Position numbers and translations under genes: made by a program
Notes under the pieces: generated by a model
Databases searched by the model: none
Seen by the model: only the letters and a program-made list of their open reading frames with translations
Told to the model about the DNA's origin: nothing
From: DATHYZ01 sp035458865
Lineage (GTDB): Bacteria; Chloroflexota; Limnocylindria; Limnocylindrales; CSP1-4
Direction of reading: 5' to 3'
Assembly (NCBI GenBank): GCA_035458865.1
Contig: DATHYZ010000262.1
Coordinates: forward strand, 1-28,606
Length of the DNA stretch: 28,606 bases
Shown here: positions 7,547 through 14,659 of the stretch, in pieces
Numbering within the stretch: position 1 is the stretch's first letter
Layout: each line of letters starts with the position of its first letter

Positions 7547-8454
7547 CGGCTGTCATCGCCGCGGAGCAGCTCACCAAGTCGTATGGCCAGCACCGCGGGA
7601 TCATCGACGTCGACCTGGAGGTCCAGCCGGGCGAGATCTTCGGCTTCCTGGGCCCCAACGGCGCGGGCAAGACCACGACCATCCGGACGATGCTCGACCT
7701 GATCAAGCCGACGAGCGGTCGGATCATGGTCTTCGGTGTCGAGTCGACCCGGGACCCGGTGGCGATCCACCGACGGATCGGCTACATCCCGGGCGAGTTC
7801 GCGCTGTACGACCGGCTGACCGGCCGCCAGACGATGGAGTACTTCGCCAATCTGCGGGGTGGCGTCGACCCGGCCTACCAGGCCGCCCTCATGGAGCGCC
7901 TCGACCTCGACCCGACCCGCCGCTTCAAGGAGTACTCCAAGGGCAACAAGCAGAAGGTCGGGCTGGTGATCGCGCTCCAGCACCGTCCCGAGCTGCTCAT
8001 CCTCGACGAGCCGACCTCGGGTCTCGACCCACTCATCCAGCAGAGCTTCTTCGAGACCCTGATGGAGACGGCGGCCGAGGGGACGACGGTCTTCCTCTCC
8101 AGCCACATCCTCAGCGAGGTCGAGAAGACCTGCGGTCGGGTGGCCATCATCCGCGAGGGCAGGATCGTCCAGGAGGGAACGGTCGAGGCCCTCCGGGATC
8201 TCGCCCATCATCAGGTCGAGCTCCGGTTCGACGGCCAGGTGCCGGCGGCCGAATTCGAGGCCCTGCCCGGCGTGAGCGACATCGAGGTCGACGACCACGT
8301 CCTCCGGATGCGCGTCAGCGGGCCGATCGGGCCGGTCGTCCGCGCCGCCGCGCGCTTCGAGCTGCTCGACTTCACGAGCCGGGAGCCCTCGCTCGAGGAC
8401 ACCTTCCTCGCCCAGTACGGCCGAGCCGTCGAGGTGCCCAGCAATGGCAGTTGA
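7543..8454 (+). CDS. ABC transporter ATP-binding protein (ABC-2/drug-export type)
   Basis: A 303-residue ATPase. Walker A is GPNGAGKTTT (about 37-46), the signature loop is YSKGNKQKVGL (about 131-141), Walker B is LLILDEPTSGLDP (about 151-163), and the switch histidine is in SSHILSEVEKT. The signature departs from LSGGQ, but SKG-type loops are usual in this exporter branch. A C-terminal domain of about 80 residues after the ATPase core is also typical of ABC-2 systems. AGGAAGG at 7527-7533 is a good ribosome site. It overlaps the regulator by 4 bases and the permease by 11, so the three form one operon. The partner permease is the next gene; the exported compound is unknown. Confidence 0.92.
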   Translation: MTAVIAAEQLTKSYGQHRGIIDVDLEVQPGEIFGFLGPNGAGKTTTIRTMLDLIKPTSGRIMVFGVESTRDPVAIHRRIGYIPGEFALYDRLTGRQTMEYFANLRGGVDPAYQAALMERLDLDPTRRFKEYSKGNKQKVGLVIALQHRPELLILDEPTSGLDPLIQQSFFETLMETAAEGTTVFLSSHILSEVEKTCGRVAIIREGRIVQEGTVEALRDLAHHQVELRFDGQVPAAEFEALPGVSDIEVDDHVLRMRVSGPIGPVVRAAARFELLDFTSREPSLEDTFLAQYGRAVEVPSNGS

Positions 8455-10144
8455 CCTGACCCCCCTGCCGCCGCGCGGGGCGGCAGTGCCCGCCATCCCG
8501 ATCCGTCGGCGCATCTACGGCTTCGGGAGCATCTACGGCAAGACCCTTCGCGACTCGCGGCTCGCCTTCATCATCATGACCGGCTTCTTCGCCGGCCTGA
8601 TGTTCGTCCTCGCCAGCGTCTGGGGGAGCACCTACGCGTCTGCCGAGGCCCGCCAGGAACTCGTTCGGGTCACCGAGGCGGTCCCGCCCGTCGTGGCCGG
8701 GATCGCGGGCAACCCGGTCTCCGTCGACACGATGGGTGGCTTCCTGACCTACAAGTACGGGCCGATCTTCGTGTTCATCGCCGGGCTCTGGTCGATCCTC
8801 GCGCTGTCTTCGACGATCGCCGGGGAGGCGCGCCGGGCCAGCCTCGACTTCGTCGCCGCGGCGCCCTTCGGCAAGCGTCGGATCGCCCTCGAGAAGCTCA
8901 CCGCCCACGTCACCGTCATGGCCGTGGCGATGGTGGTCATGGCCGTGGCTGCGGTCGTCGCCTCGAACGCCTTCGGGGACGCCGCCCTCGGGGACGGCAT
9001 CTCGCCGCTGGAGGCGGCCGGCTTCGCCCTGTGGGTGGGCCTGCTCGGGCTCGTCTCTGGCTCCATCGCCTTCGCGCTCGGTCCGGTGGTCGGTCGCGCC
9101 AGCGCGGCCGGGGTGGCCGGTGGCGTGATGCTGGGGATGTTCCTGATCGGCAACTACGCTCCGTACGTCCCGGCCCTCGAGGGGATCGGCAGGATCTCCT
9201 GGTTCTACTGGACGTACGACCACGTCGCCCTCGTCGGCCTGTTCGACTGGCCGTCGCTGGCCCTCGTCGCCGTCATCACGGTCGCCCTGTTCGTGGTCGG
9301 CGTGGAGCTCTTCAACCGCCGCGATCTCGGCGTCATGAGCGGCATCCCGTTCCCGGGCCTGCCGAAGGCCACCCTGGGGCTCGGCAACCCCGAGGCTCGG
9401 GCGTTCGGCGACCAGCTGCCCGGGGCGCTGGCCTGGGGCATCGGCATCGGGATCTTCGGCTTCATGATGGCCGCGATCAGCAGGACCTTCTCCGAGGCGA
9501 TGCTGACCGACTTCCCGACGTTCGAGGAGATCCTGACGACCATCTTCCCCGGCGTCGACCTGGCATCGTCCGGCTGGATGCTCCAGCTGGTCTTCGTCGA
9601 GATGGGGATCATCGTCATCGGCTTCGCCGCGGCGACGTTCGTCGGTCGCTGGGCCTCCGACGAGTCCAGCGGTCGCCTCGAGGAGCTGCTGACGACGCCG
9701 CTCACGCCGGCGCGATGGGCGATCGCGGGCGGCGTCGGCGCCATCCTCGGCGTCGTCGTCATGCTGGCGGTGGCCGCGATCGGCATCGGCATCGGCTCCG
9801 CCTACGCCGGCGGCGACGTCGCGACGCCGATCGTCGGGGTCTTCGTCCTCGGCTTCTACGCCATCGCCCTGATCGGGATCGGCGTCGCCATCGGGGGGCT
9901 CTGGCGGACCTCGCTCGCCGCCGAGATCGTCGCCCTCTTCGTGGTCGTGACGTTCCTCATCGCCCTGCTCGCTCCGCCGCTCGAGCTCCCGGACTGGGTC
10001 GCCCAGCTCGCCCTGACGACCCACTTCGGACAGCCGATGATCGGCGAGTTCGACCCGGTCGGGATCGTCGTCAGCGTCGTCCTGGCGGTCGGTGGGATCC
10101 TGCTCGGGGCCTGGGGCATGTCGCGGCGCGACGTCAGAGGCTAG
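8444..10144 (+). CDS. ABC transporter permease, two-half ABC-2 type (polyketide-antibiotic exporter-like)
   Basis: A 566-residue integral membrane protein with two similar halves of about six membrane segments each. Each half opens with a helix near SRLAFIIMTGFFAGL or GALAWGIGIGIFGF, then has a long extracytoplasmic segment, then a membrane block beginning SIAGEARRAS-like (here STIAGEARRAS, about 124) or SDESSGRLEELLTTP (about 404). The latter is the hallmark ABC-2 motif where the coupling region meets the ATPase. One chain therefore replaces the usual permease dimer. The start lies inside the ATPase gene (11-base overlap). This architecture matches permeases annotated as exporters of polyketide antibiotics; actual cargo is not predictable. 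A weak 5-pair stem (10148-10152 with 10165-10169) follows the stop. Confidence 0.87.
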   Translation: MAVDLTPLPPRGAAVPAIPIRRRIYGFGSIYGKTLRDSRLAFIIMTGFFAGLMFVLASVWGSTYASAEARQELVRVTEAVPPVVAGIAGNPVSVDTMGGFLTYKYGPIFVFIAGLWSILALSSTIAGEARRASLDFVAAAPFGKRRIALEKLTAHVTVMAVAMVVMAVAAVVASNAFGDAALGDGISPLEAAGFALWVGLLGLVSGSIAFALGPVVGRASAAGVAGGVMLGMFLIGNYAPYVPALEGIGRISWFYWTYDHVALVGLFDWPSLALVAVITVALFVVGVELFNRRDLGVMSGIPFPGLPKATLGLGNPEARAFGDQLPGALAWGIGIGIFGFMMAAISRTFSEAMLTDFPTFEEILTTIFPGVDLASSGWMLQLVFVEMGIIVIGFAAATFVGRWASDESSGRLEELLTTPLTPARWAIAGGVGAILGVVVMLAVAAIGIGIGSAYAGGDVATPIVGVFVLGFYAIALIGIGVAIGGLWRTSLAAEIVALFVVVTFLIALLAPPLELPDWVAQLALTTHFGQPMIGEFDPVGIVVSVVLAVGGILLGAWGMSRRDVRG

Positions 10145-10177
10145 GTGGGCGGATCGGACCCGGACCGCCGCGACCGC

Positions 10178-10183
10178 TAGGCT
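10178..10183 (+). promoter_or_regulatory. Leaderless-type -10 element before the EamA gene
   Basis: TAGGCT fits TANNNT and ends six bases before ATG 10190. There is no Shine-Dalgarno sequence in between. CGGACC at 10155-10160, spaced 17 bases upstream, is only a weak -35 match. The likely transcription start is at the A of the start codon. Confidence 0.45.
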
Positions 10184-10189
10184 CGGGCG

Positions 10190-11128
10190 ATGGATCCGGT
10201 CGTCGTCGGTCTGGTCCTGCTCTCGGGCGTGCTCCACGTCACGTGGAACGTCCGGGTCAAGACCGGCCGCGACCCGCTCGAGGCGACCTCGGTCGCCGTC
10301 TGGACGGCGACCGCCGTCCTCGTGGTCCCGACCCTCGTCGGCTGGGTCGGGCTGGGCCGGCCGCCCGTCACGGCGGAGATGGCCGTCCTGATCGTCGCTT
10401 CTGGCCTGGTCGGGACCATCTACTTCACGCTCCTCTCGGAGGCCTATCGCCGAGGCGACCTGTCCCTGGTCTACCCGACGGCCCGGGGCACCTCGCCGAT
10501 CCTGATCGCCGCGATCGGCGTGCTGCTCCTGGGCGAGCGCCTGGGCCCGGCGGGCGCGTGGGGCGTCGTCGCGCTCCTTGCCGCGATCCTCCTGCTGACG
10601 CGCCCGTGGAGGGCGCTGCAGGCCTGGTCGGATCGGACGCCCCGGACCGGCGCAGGAACCCGCCCTCCGATGCCGGCTGCCGTCCTGGCGCTCGCCACCG
10701 GGTTCGCCATCGCGGGCTACACCACCATCGACCGCACCGGCGTCCGGCTCGACGACGGCTGGCTGTACGCGATGCTGATCTGGCCGGCGATGTCCACGGG
10801 GCTCATCGTGGTCGCGATGGCGCGGCGGCGGCGCGCGCCGACGCCCGTTCCCCGCGGCTCGGCCGGGGCCTGGCTCCGGTCCGCCGAGACCCGCCGGGCG
10901 GCCGTCGGCGGCCTCTTCATGTTGGCCGGCTACCTCCTCGTCCTCTACGCGCTTGCCCAGGCGCCCCAGGCTGCCGTCTCGCCGCTCCGCGAGTCGGCGG
11001 TCGTGCTCGGGGCCACCTGGGGTGCCGTCGTCCTCGGCGAGGCGACCGGCCGCCGGGACGCCGGCCGCCGGGTGGCAGCCTCGGCGCTCGTCGTCGTCGG
11101 CGTCGCGCTCCTCGTGCTCGGAGGCTAG
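10190..11128 (+). CDS. EamA/DMT-superfamily transporter
   Basis: A 312-residue membrane protein with about ten hydrophobic segments in two EamA repeats: residues 5-140 and 165-312. First-repeat marks are LHVTWNVRVKT (about 17), SEAYRRGDLSLVYPTARGTSPIL (about 85) and LLGERLGPAGAWGV (about 110). The second repeat has PQAAVSPLRESAVVLGATWGAVVLGEATG (about 262), in which the LGE motif recurs. DMT transporters of this type export amino acids, drugs or metabolites across the inner membrane; nothing here tells the substrate. A hydrophilic linker (about 142-160) joins the repeats. The gene stands alone between the ABC exporter operon and a GNAT gene, with its own likely promoter. Confidence 0.85.
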   Translation: MDPVVVGLVLLSGVLHVTWNVRVKTGRDPLEATSVAVWTATAVLVVPTLVGWVGLGRPPVTAEMAVLIVASGLVGTIYFTLLSEAYRRGDLSLVYPTARGTSPILIAAIGVLLLGERLGPAGAWGVVALLAAILLLTRPWRALQAWSDRTPRTGAGTRPPMPAAVLALATGFAIAGYTTIDRTGVRLDDGWLYAMLIWPAMSTGLIVVAMARRRRAPTPVPRGSAGAWLRSAETRRAAVGGLFMLAGYLLVLYALAQAPQAAVSPLRESAVVLGATWGAVVLGEATGRRDAGRRVAASALVVVGVALLVLGG

Positions 11129-11184
11129 GGGCGCCGTCCGACCTGGTCCGGGGAGTCCGCCACCGTCACCTCGGCCGGCTCGGC

Positions 11185-11190
11185 TATGGT
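11185..11190 (+). promoter_or_regulatory. Leaderless-type -10 element before the GNAT gene
   Basis: TATGGT fits TANNNT and ends six bases before ATG 11197. No ribosome site lies between it and the start codon, and I see no good -35 at normal spacing. It matches the layout at 10178 and 13358. Confidence 0.45.
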
Positions 11191-11196
11191 GATCGC

Positions 11197-12102
11197 ATGG
11201 ACCTGGTGCGATGCGGGACGGCCACCGAGCTGCTCGACGCCGCCGGCGGCTTCCTGGTCGAGCGGGAAGCCGAGCACAACCTGCCGCTGGGGATCCTCGC
11301 CACGCTCCGCGACGAGCCGGACATCTACCCGGCCCCGCCGTACCTGGCTACGGTGATGGACGCCGGCCAGGTCGCCCTCGTCGCGGTCCGGACGCCGCCC
11401 CATGGGCTGGTCCTCTCCGAGCCGGGGGTGGCGGTCGAGCGCCTGGGCGAGGCCGCGGCGATCCTCGTGGCGGACCTGGCCGCCGTCGCCCCGGACCTCC
11501 CGAGCGTCCTGGGCCCCGCGGCGAGCGTCGGGCCGTTCGCCGGCCGCTGGGCCCTCGCCACCGGGCACCGCGCGGCGCTCCAGGTGGCGGAGCGGATCTA
11601 CCGCCTGTCCCGGGTCGTCCCGGCGCCAGGTGTCCCGGGGACCTGGCGCCTTGCCGGGGAAGGTGACCATGGGCGGCTGCTCGAGTGGGCCCGTGCGTTC
11701 CAGGACGAGGCGCTGCCAGTCTCGCCGATCGTCGGGCTCGAGGCGATGGTCGAGCGCTGGGCGCGCCGCCAGGGCCGGCTGGCCTACCTCTGGGAGGTGG
11801 AGGATCGGGCGGTGTCGCTGGTGGTCGCCGGGGCGCGGACGCCCAACGGTCGTCGGATCGGGCCGGTCTACACGCCGCCCGAGGCGCGAGGGCACGGCTA
11901 CGGGACAGCCCTGACCGCGGCCGCGAGCCAGGATCAGCTCGATCGGGGCCATGCCTTCTGCTTCCTGTTCGCCGACCTGGCCAACCCGACCTCGAACGCG
12001 ATCTATCGCCGGATCGGCTACGAGCCGGTCACCGACGTCGACCAGGTCCGGTTCGTGGATCGGGGGGATGGAGGACCTCCCGGGGCGGTCAGCCCGCCGT
12101 AG
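11197..12102 (+). CDS. GNAT-family N-acetyltransferase, two-domain
   Basis: A 301-residue protein from ATG 11197; the open frame upstream is a shadow of the preceding genes. The C-terminal half (about 150-295) is a GNAT fold. Motif A, the acetyl-CoA pyrophosphate loop, is IGPVYTPPEARGHGYG with RGHGYG at about 231-236, and motif B is NPTSNAIYRRIGYEPV near 268. The N-terminal half (LLDAAGGFLVEREAEHNLPLGIL and on) lacks these motifs and looks like the degenerate first domain found in a group of larger GNAT proteins. The substrate amine is unknown. The last 14 bases overlap the end of the convergent EamA gene at 12089, so the two stop codons lie inside each other's genes. Confidence 0.85.
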   Translation: MDLVRCGTATELLDAAGGFLVEREAEHNLPLGILATLRDEPDIYPAPPYLATVMDAGQVALVAVRTPPHGLVLSEPGVAVERLGEAAAILVADLAAVAPDLPSVLGPAASVGPFAGRWALATGHRAALQVAERIYRLSRVVPAPGVPGTWRLAGEGDHGRLLEWARAFQDEALPVSPIVGLEAMVERWARRQGRLAYLWEVEDRAVSLVVAGARTPNGRRIGPVYTPPEARGHGYGTALTAAASQDQLDRGHAFCFLFADLANPTSNAIYRRIGYEPVTDVDQVRFVDRGDGGPPGAVSPP

Positions 12103-13129
12103 CCTCCTCGTCGTCCCCGCCGAGACCGGGGAGCCCGGCCGGATCGTCGACCAGCTCCATGGCCTCGTCGGCGACGGCCACGGCCTCCGGCGCGATCGGC
12201 GGAGCCTCGGCGCCAGACCGCGCGAAGAGCCGCCGTGACCAGCGGCGCGAGTTCACCAGCGCCACGCCGCCGATCACGAGCGCCGTCCCGATGATCATCC
12301 GGGCGTCGATGACCTCCCCGAGCACGACGGCCCCGAGCACGATCCCGACGATCGGCAGCAGGTAGGCCACGAGCGTGGTCCGCGTCGGTCCCCAGTCGCG
12401 GATCAGCCGGAAGAAGATCAGGTAGGCCATGCTCGACCCCACGATGCCGAGCCAGACGATGGCGACGATGGCCTCGGTCGCCGGTGTGAGCGTCCATGGC
12501 GCCTCGAGGGTCAGCGCGAGGGACCCGGTGATCAGGCAGGCGAAGGCGACCTGGAAGAACGCCGGGACCGTCGGCGTCAGGCCGTGGACGAATCGTCGCG
12601 CGTAGACCGCGCCGAGCGCGTAGGACAGGGACGATCCGATGAGCGCGATCTCGCCGGCAAGGCCGGCGAGCCCCTCCTCGGCGCCGGAGCCGAGGCCGAC
12701 GACGATGACGACCCCGGCGAAGCCGACGACGACCCCGACCAGGCGGTTCACGGTGAGCGCCTCGGTCGGGAAGACGAGCGCGGCCAGCCAGATCGTGAAG
12801 AGTGGCACCGTCGAGTTGAGGACCGCCGCCAGGGCCGAGTCGATCGACTGCTCGCCCCAGGTGATGAGCGAGAACGGGATCGCGATGTTGATGCAGGCCA
12901 TCACCGCGAGATGGCCGTAGATCCGGCGGTCCCGGGGCAGCGTGACCCGGCTCGCCCGCAGGACGATCCCGAGGATCAGGGCCCCGATGGCCAGGCGACC
13001 GGCGACGAGCGTGAACGGCGGGATCGACTCGACGCCGATCTTGATGAAGAGGTAGCTGCTCCCCCAGAACAGCCCGAGCAGCCCGAAGAGGATCCAGTCC
13101 AGTCGCGCACCGGGGGTCGTGCTCTGCAT
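12089..13129 (-). CDS. EamA/DMT-superfamily transporter (second copy type)
   Basis: A 346-residue protein with ten hydrophobic segments in two EamA repeats. The first repeat opens with GLLGLFWGSSYLFIKIGVE (about 16) and contains NIAIPFSLITWGEQSIDSALAAVLNSTVPLFT; the second contains SSMAYLIFFRLIRDWGPTRTTLVAYLLPIVGIVLGAVVLGE (about 242-282). Residues from about 300 are an acidic, Ala/Glu-rich tail. ATG 13129 with GGTGG just upstream fits the family start; the frame remains open to 13327, but that part is Arg/Pro-rich and looks non-coding. It is not closely similar to the EamA gene at 10190, so it is not a recent duplicate. The substrate is unknown. It is convergent and overlapping with the GNAT gene. 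Confidence 0.87.
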   Translation of the reverse strand: MQSTTPGARLDWILFGLLGLFWGSSYLFIKIGVESIPPFTLVAGRLAIGALILGIVLRASRVTLPRDRRIYGHLAVMACINIAIPFSLITWGEQSIDSALAAVLNSTVPLFTIWLAALVFPTEALTVNRLVGVVVGFAGVVIVVGLGSGAEEGLAGLAGEIALIGSSLSYALGAVYARRFVHGLTPTVPAFFQVAFACLITGSLALTLEAPWTLTPATEAIVAIVWLGIVGSSMAYLIFFRLIRDWGPTRTTLVAYLLPIVGIVLGAVVLGEVIDARMIIGTALVIGGVALVNSRRWSRRLFARSGAEAPPIAPEAVAVADEAMELVDDPAGLPGLGGDDEEATAG

Positions 13130-13357
13130 CGTCCACCGCCAGCGGTCAAGGAGCCGCCCCGGGCCGCGGCGCCGGGCGATCTGCTCCGTCGAGCCAGCCC
13201 GACGCTCGTGGCATCGAGCGTCACCAGAGGGTAGCCGCTCGGGGCCGGCCGGACCGGGCCGTCCGGTCGCGGGAGTCGCGGGCGACCGGTCCGCCGACCG
13301 GGCCTGCCCCGGCGAGACGCGGCGCACCTCCAGCCTCCGGGGCGGGCGCCCGGCGCC

Positions 13358-13363
13358 TACGAT
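13358..13363 (+). promoter_or_regulatory. Leaderless-type -10 element before the MFS gene
   Basis: TACGAT fits TANNNT (4 of 6 to TATAAT) and ends eight bases before GTG 13372, again without a ribosome site between them. The rest of the 242-base divergent gap (13130-13371) contains no other signal that I can support, and no clear promoter for the minus-strand EamA gene. Confidence 0.45.
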
Positions 13364-13371
13364 GGGTCCTC

Positions 13372-14592
13372 GTGCGCGCCATCCGCGTCTTCTTCCTCGT
13401 CTACGGGCTGGCCCTGGCCACCTTCTTCCCGTTCGTCGCGGTCATCCTCGACGACCGCGGCTTCGCGCCGGCCGCGATCGGGGTCGTGACGGCGATCGCC
13501 AGCCTCGTGTTCGCCGCGTCCGTCCCGGGCTGGGGTCACCTCGCCGACGTCCGCCTGGGCCGGTCCGGTGCCCTGCGCGTGGCCGCGCTCCTGTCCGGTC
13601 TCGCGCTGGTCGCCTTCGGCCTGCCGTGGCCGCCGGTCCTGCTGGCCGCGCTCTACCTCTGCTGGGCCGGGACCGAATCCGCCATCGGGCCCCTGGCCGA
13701 CGCCGTCGCCGTCAACGCGCTCGAGGACCCGGAGCGCCAGTACCCGCCGATCCGCCTCCTCACGAGCCTGGGCTTCGCCGCCGCCGCCGTCGCGGTCGGG
13801 TTCCTCTACGACGTCGCCGGCTACGGTCCGGCCTCGCTGCTCTACGCCCTGGGCGCCGTCCTCCTGGCGGTCATCGCAGGCGGCATCCCCGATCGCCCGC
13901 GGGCCGAGCTCGCCCGGTACGGCGCTCGACACGGGCGGGGCGGCGCGTTCCGGGTCGCCTTCGCGGTCCAGCCCCGGCTGCCCCTCGTCCTGCTGGCGAT
14001 CCTCCTCGTCCACGTCGGCGTCCTGGGCGGATTCACCTTCCTGGGCCTCCGGCTCGTGGAGCTGGGCGGCGGGCCGTCGGCGGTCGCGCTGAGCGTGGGC
14101 CTGTCGGCTGTCGCCGAGATCCCGGGCATGCTCGTGGCCGGGAGGCTCGTCCCGCGGATCGGCATCCGCACGCTCTTCGTCGCCTGCGCGCTCGTCTACG
14201 CTCTCTGCGTCCTGAGCTGGGCGATCCTCGCCGACCCGCTGTGGATCGTCCTGACGAGGATCCCCAGCGGTCTCGCCTTCGCCGGGATCTGGATCACGGC
14301 CGTGTTGACGATGCAGCGGCTGCTGCCCGACCGCCTCCAGGGCACCGGCCAGGGTCTCTACCAGACGACCGCCTTCGGCCTCGCCGCGATCCTGGCCAAC
14401 CTGGTCGGTGGGTTCGTCATCCAGGCGGCCGGGACGATGCCCTTCTTCATCGCGGCCTCGGTGGCGACCGCGACCGCGGCCGCGGTCGGCTGGGTCGCGA
14501 TGCCGCGTCGGCGGGAGCCCCGGCCGGAGTGGCCCGACGCGTTCGGTCAGACGACCCCCGGGACGGGTGCGCAGGAGGACGCCGCTCGCTAG
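13372..14592 (+). CDS. MFS transporter
   Basis: A 406-residue protein starting at GTG 13372, with 12 hydrophobic segments. It begins RVFFLVYGLALATFFPFVAVILDDRGFAPAAIG, has the loop 2-3 signature as GWGHLADVRLGR (about 62), then LLTSLGFAAAAVAVGFLYD (about 130), FTFLGLRLVELGGGPSAVALSVGLSAVAEIPGML (about 220) and GTGQGLYQTTAFGLAAILANLVGG (about 325). The second half resembles the MFS_1-like/nucleoside- or phenylpropionate-type permeases, but I do not assign a substrate. The final 25 residues are polar. It is followed after 67 bases by glpD; it could transport a glycerol-related compound, but there is no direct evidence for that. Confidence 0.85.
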   Translation: MRAIRVFFLVYGLALATFFPFVAVILDDRGFAPAAIGVVTAIASLVFAASVPGWGHLADVRLGRSGALRVAALLSGLALVAFGLPWPPVLLAALYLCWAGTESAIGPLADAVAVNALEDPERQYPPIRLLTSLGFAAAAVAVGFLYDVAGYGPASLLYALGAVLLAVIAGGIPDRPRAELARYGARHGRGGAFRVAFAVQPRLPLVLLAILLVHVGVLGGFTFLGLRLVELGGGPSAVALSVGLSAVAEIPGMLVAGRLVPRIGIRTLFVACALVYALCVLSWAILADPLWIVLTRIPSGLAFAGIWITAVLTMQRLLPDRLQGTGQGLYQTTAFGLAAILANLVGGFVIQAAGTMPFFIAASVATATAAAVGWVAMPRRREPRPEWPDAFGQTTPGTGAQEDAAR

Positions 14593-14659
14593 CCGGCCGG
14601 CGGCCCTGATGCTGGTCGACCGCCGCCCCGACCCGCCGACATCTGCGACACTCTCAGCC

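Noticed and set aside
7933..7965. Non-LSGGQ signature loop (YSKGNKQK) in the ABC ATPase as a novelty
   Set aside because: SKG-type signature loops are common in ABC-2 drug exporters, and all other ATPase motifs are standard.
10148..10169. Hairpin GGCGG/CCGCC after the ABC permease as a terminator
   Set aside because: Only five pairs with a 12-base loop, no U-tract, and it overlaps the likely -35 region of the next gene. Such stems arise by chance at this GC content.
8372..10237. A 621-residue minus-strand open frame opposite the ABC permease
   Set aside because: It is composed of repeated Asp/Glu/Arg/His-rich text, as expected from the complement of hydrophobic GC-rich codons, and has no ribosome site or motif. 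The permease on the plus strand is clearly real.
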